From assembly GCA_038231615.1 (NCBI GenBank), contig JBBRLA010000536.1, forward strand, positions 1-6,174: 6,174 nt of DNA, read 5' to 3'. Below, in pieces: positions 5,601-6,174 of this stretch. Position 1 is the stretch's first letter. The number at the start of each line of letters is the position of its first letter. The notes below the pieces were generated by a model that was not told the origin of the DNA, ran no database searches, and saw only the letters and a list, made by a program, of their open reading frames with translations. Both the position numbers and the translations under genes were made by a program. This DNA comes from JBBRLA01 sp038231615 (GTDB lineage: Bacteria; Myxococcota_A; Polyangia; Palsa-1104; JAEUJZ01).

Positions 5601-5783
5601 ATGATCAGAACGCAGCGACCTGGAGAGCTTCCGCTCGGAATGGGCTTTTTTATGGAGGTTGGCCCGCGCCTGGGGCGGGTAAAGAAGGCCCGTAGGGTCT
5701 ATGTAGACCGGTCGAAGCTCGTGGGAAGCTACCGGCTGCCGCCGACCAAGAGCCAGGGGAACCTCTGGCGGTTCTGCGGGTAG
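5601..5783 (+). CDS. Small basic hypothetical protein (60 aa)
   Basis: ATG 5601 lies six bases after GGAGG (5590-5594), which decides this start over the TTG at 5580. The 60-residue product is strongly basic, with many Arg and Lys and a cluster RVKKARRVYVDRSK at about residues 27-40, and ends NLWRFCG. It has no signal peptide or membrane helix, although LPLGMGFFMEVG (11-22) is mildly hydrophobic. The sequence is not recognised. High charge could fit binding to nucleic acid or to an acidic partner. A perfect 16-bp terminator hairpin follows nine bases after the stop, and a TTGACG (5580-5585) sits just before the ribosome site. The long minus-strand frame across the region has no ribosome site and crosses that hairpin, so this small gene is the better reading. 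Confidence 0.6.
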   Translation: MIRTQRPGELPLGMGFFMEVGPRLGRVKKARRVYVDRSKLVGSYRLPPTKSQGNLWRFCG

Positions 5784-5792
5784 GTAGCATCG

Positions 5793-5838
5793 GCCGTGGG
5801 CAGTGGCCGTATAGATGGCCACTGCCCACGGCTTATTT
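5793..5838 (+). terminator. Perfect 16-bp hairpin terminator
   Basis: GCCGTGGGCAGTGGCC (5793-5808) is perfectly complementary to GGCCACTGCCCACGGC (5817-5832), loop GTATAGAT, followed by TTATTT (5833-5838). It lies nine bases after the stop of the 60-residue gene. Stem length and T-rich tail make it the most convincing terminator in the window. Confidence 0.82.
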
Positions 5839-5906
5839 GCTTCCAATGGGACAGCGTTGTCAGCCTCGCCAGATAGGTTAGGCGTTCGTCCAACATGGAG
5901 ATCTGA

Positions 5907-6092
5907 ATGAGCAGTGACGACAAGAAACGGAACCAAGACATTTTCAAAGTTGCATTCGCTGATCTTGCTCAGCAGCAGGATCGGGACATCGCTGTCTCGC
6001 CCGAAGATGCGAACGGCATTGTCGCGGCGGGCGAGAGAAGCTTCGGAGTCACCATCATGAGAGTGAGCGCGGATTCTGAGGGATCTGGATAG
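5907..6092 (+). CDS. Small acidic hypothetical protein (61 aa)
   Basis: ATG 5907 lies six bases after GGAG (5897-5900). The 61-residue product starts MSSDDKKRNQDIFKVAFADL, with a predicted amphipathic helix at about residues 7-25, then a stretch rich in Asp, Glu and Gly (DIAVSPEDANGIVAAGERSF) that may form short strands, and ends DSEGSG. It is soluble, without Cys or a membrane helix. No family was recognised. It sits between two large hairpins, so it is probably its own transcription unit; no convincing promoter was seen in 5839-5890. Its acidic nature beside the basic 60-residue neighbour may be worth noting, but there is no evidence of interaction. Confidence 0.6.
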   Translation: MSSDDKKRNQDIFKVAFADLAQQQDRDIAVSPEDANGIVAAGERSFGVTIMRVSADSEGSG

Positions 6093-6167
6093 GGTGGTGG
6101 GCAAGCAAAGCGAGGGGAAATAGCGAAACCCCCTCAGAAAGCTTGCTACCGCCGCCCGAGGGGGGTT
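6093..6167 (+). promoter_or_regulatory. Three-stem hairpin with an alternative pairing (attenuator-like)
   Basis: Three nested stems follow the stop of the 61-residue gene directly: GGTGGT (6093-6098) with ACCGCC (6148-6153, one G-U), GCAAGC (6101-6106) with GCTTGC (6141-6146), and GAGGGG (6112-6117) with CCCCTC (6130-6135). A symmetrical 5+5 internal loop (AAAGC / AGAAA) separates the inner two. AACCCCCTC (6127-6135) can instead pair with GAGGGGGGTT (6158-6167), breaking all three stems. The two folds exclude each other, as in attenuators. It may be a terminator of the small gene or the leader of a gene beyond the window. Confidence 0.5.
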
Positions 6168-6174
6168 CTCCTCC

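Noticed and set aside
5565..6104. Minus-strand frame of 179 codons opposite the two small genes
   Set aside because: It would start at a TTG without a ribosome site inside a hairpin and read through the perfect 16-bp stem; both plus-strand small genes have well-spaced ribosome sites.

Overview
The window is GC-rich bacterial DNA with closely packed genes, clear Shine-Dalgarno sequences and almost no codons of AT-rich type in the main operon. Two features point to Myxococcota (Polyangia-like): a propeller protein with 'VW..G..G.(I/V)L.W(D/N)GT.W' repeats, and a regulator ending in a CPHCGH half zinc ribbon. This is inference from protein style; no rRNA or marker gene is present. It reads as an accessory region: most genes are of unknown role, small, or tied to DNA transactions.

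Layout. (1) 1-268, minus: the N-terminal part of an unrecognised gene leaving the window. (2) 443-1882, plus: a three-helix membrane protein with a beta-rich middle and a C-terminal carboxypeptidase-regulatory-like domain. A long inverted repeat (400-442) lies between these divergent genes. (3) 1883-2108: non-coding, ending in three consecutive small hairpins up to the ribosome site of the next gene. (4) 2109-5059: four plus-strand genes. They are a cytosolic seven-repeat beta-propeller; an IS1-type DDE transposase with a proline-rich tail; a DEDDh (DnaQ-type) exonuclease; and a SWIM zinc-finger/HTH/zinc-ribbon protein. The last three are joined by two ATGA stop-start overlaps, so they form one translationally coupled unit. 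A strong hairpin separates the propeller gene from the transposase. (5) 5060-6174: a nested dyad and probable leaderless promoter, a small Cro/XRE-type HTH gene with a terminator, and two small orphan genes (60 and 61 aa), each with a good ribosome site and a large hairpin behind it. Another structured stretch lies before the first of them.

The main candidate for something new is the transposase-exonuclease-SWIM unit. The transposase keeps its catalytic DDE residues, but I see no insertion-sequence ends around it. It is locked in an operon with a nuclease that also keeps all its catalytic residues and with a zinc-finger DNA-binding protein. This looks like either a domesticated transposase working in a DNA-processing or defence-like pathway, or a composite mobile element whose ends I could not find. 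The propeller protein and its structured leader may belong to the same unit. No CRISPR array, tRNA or rRNA was seen.
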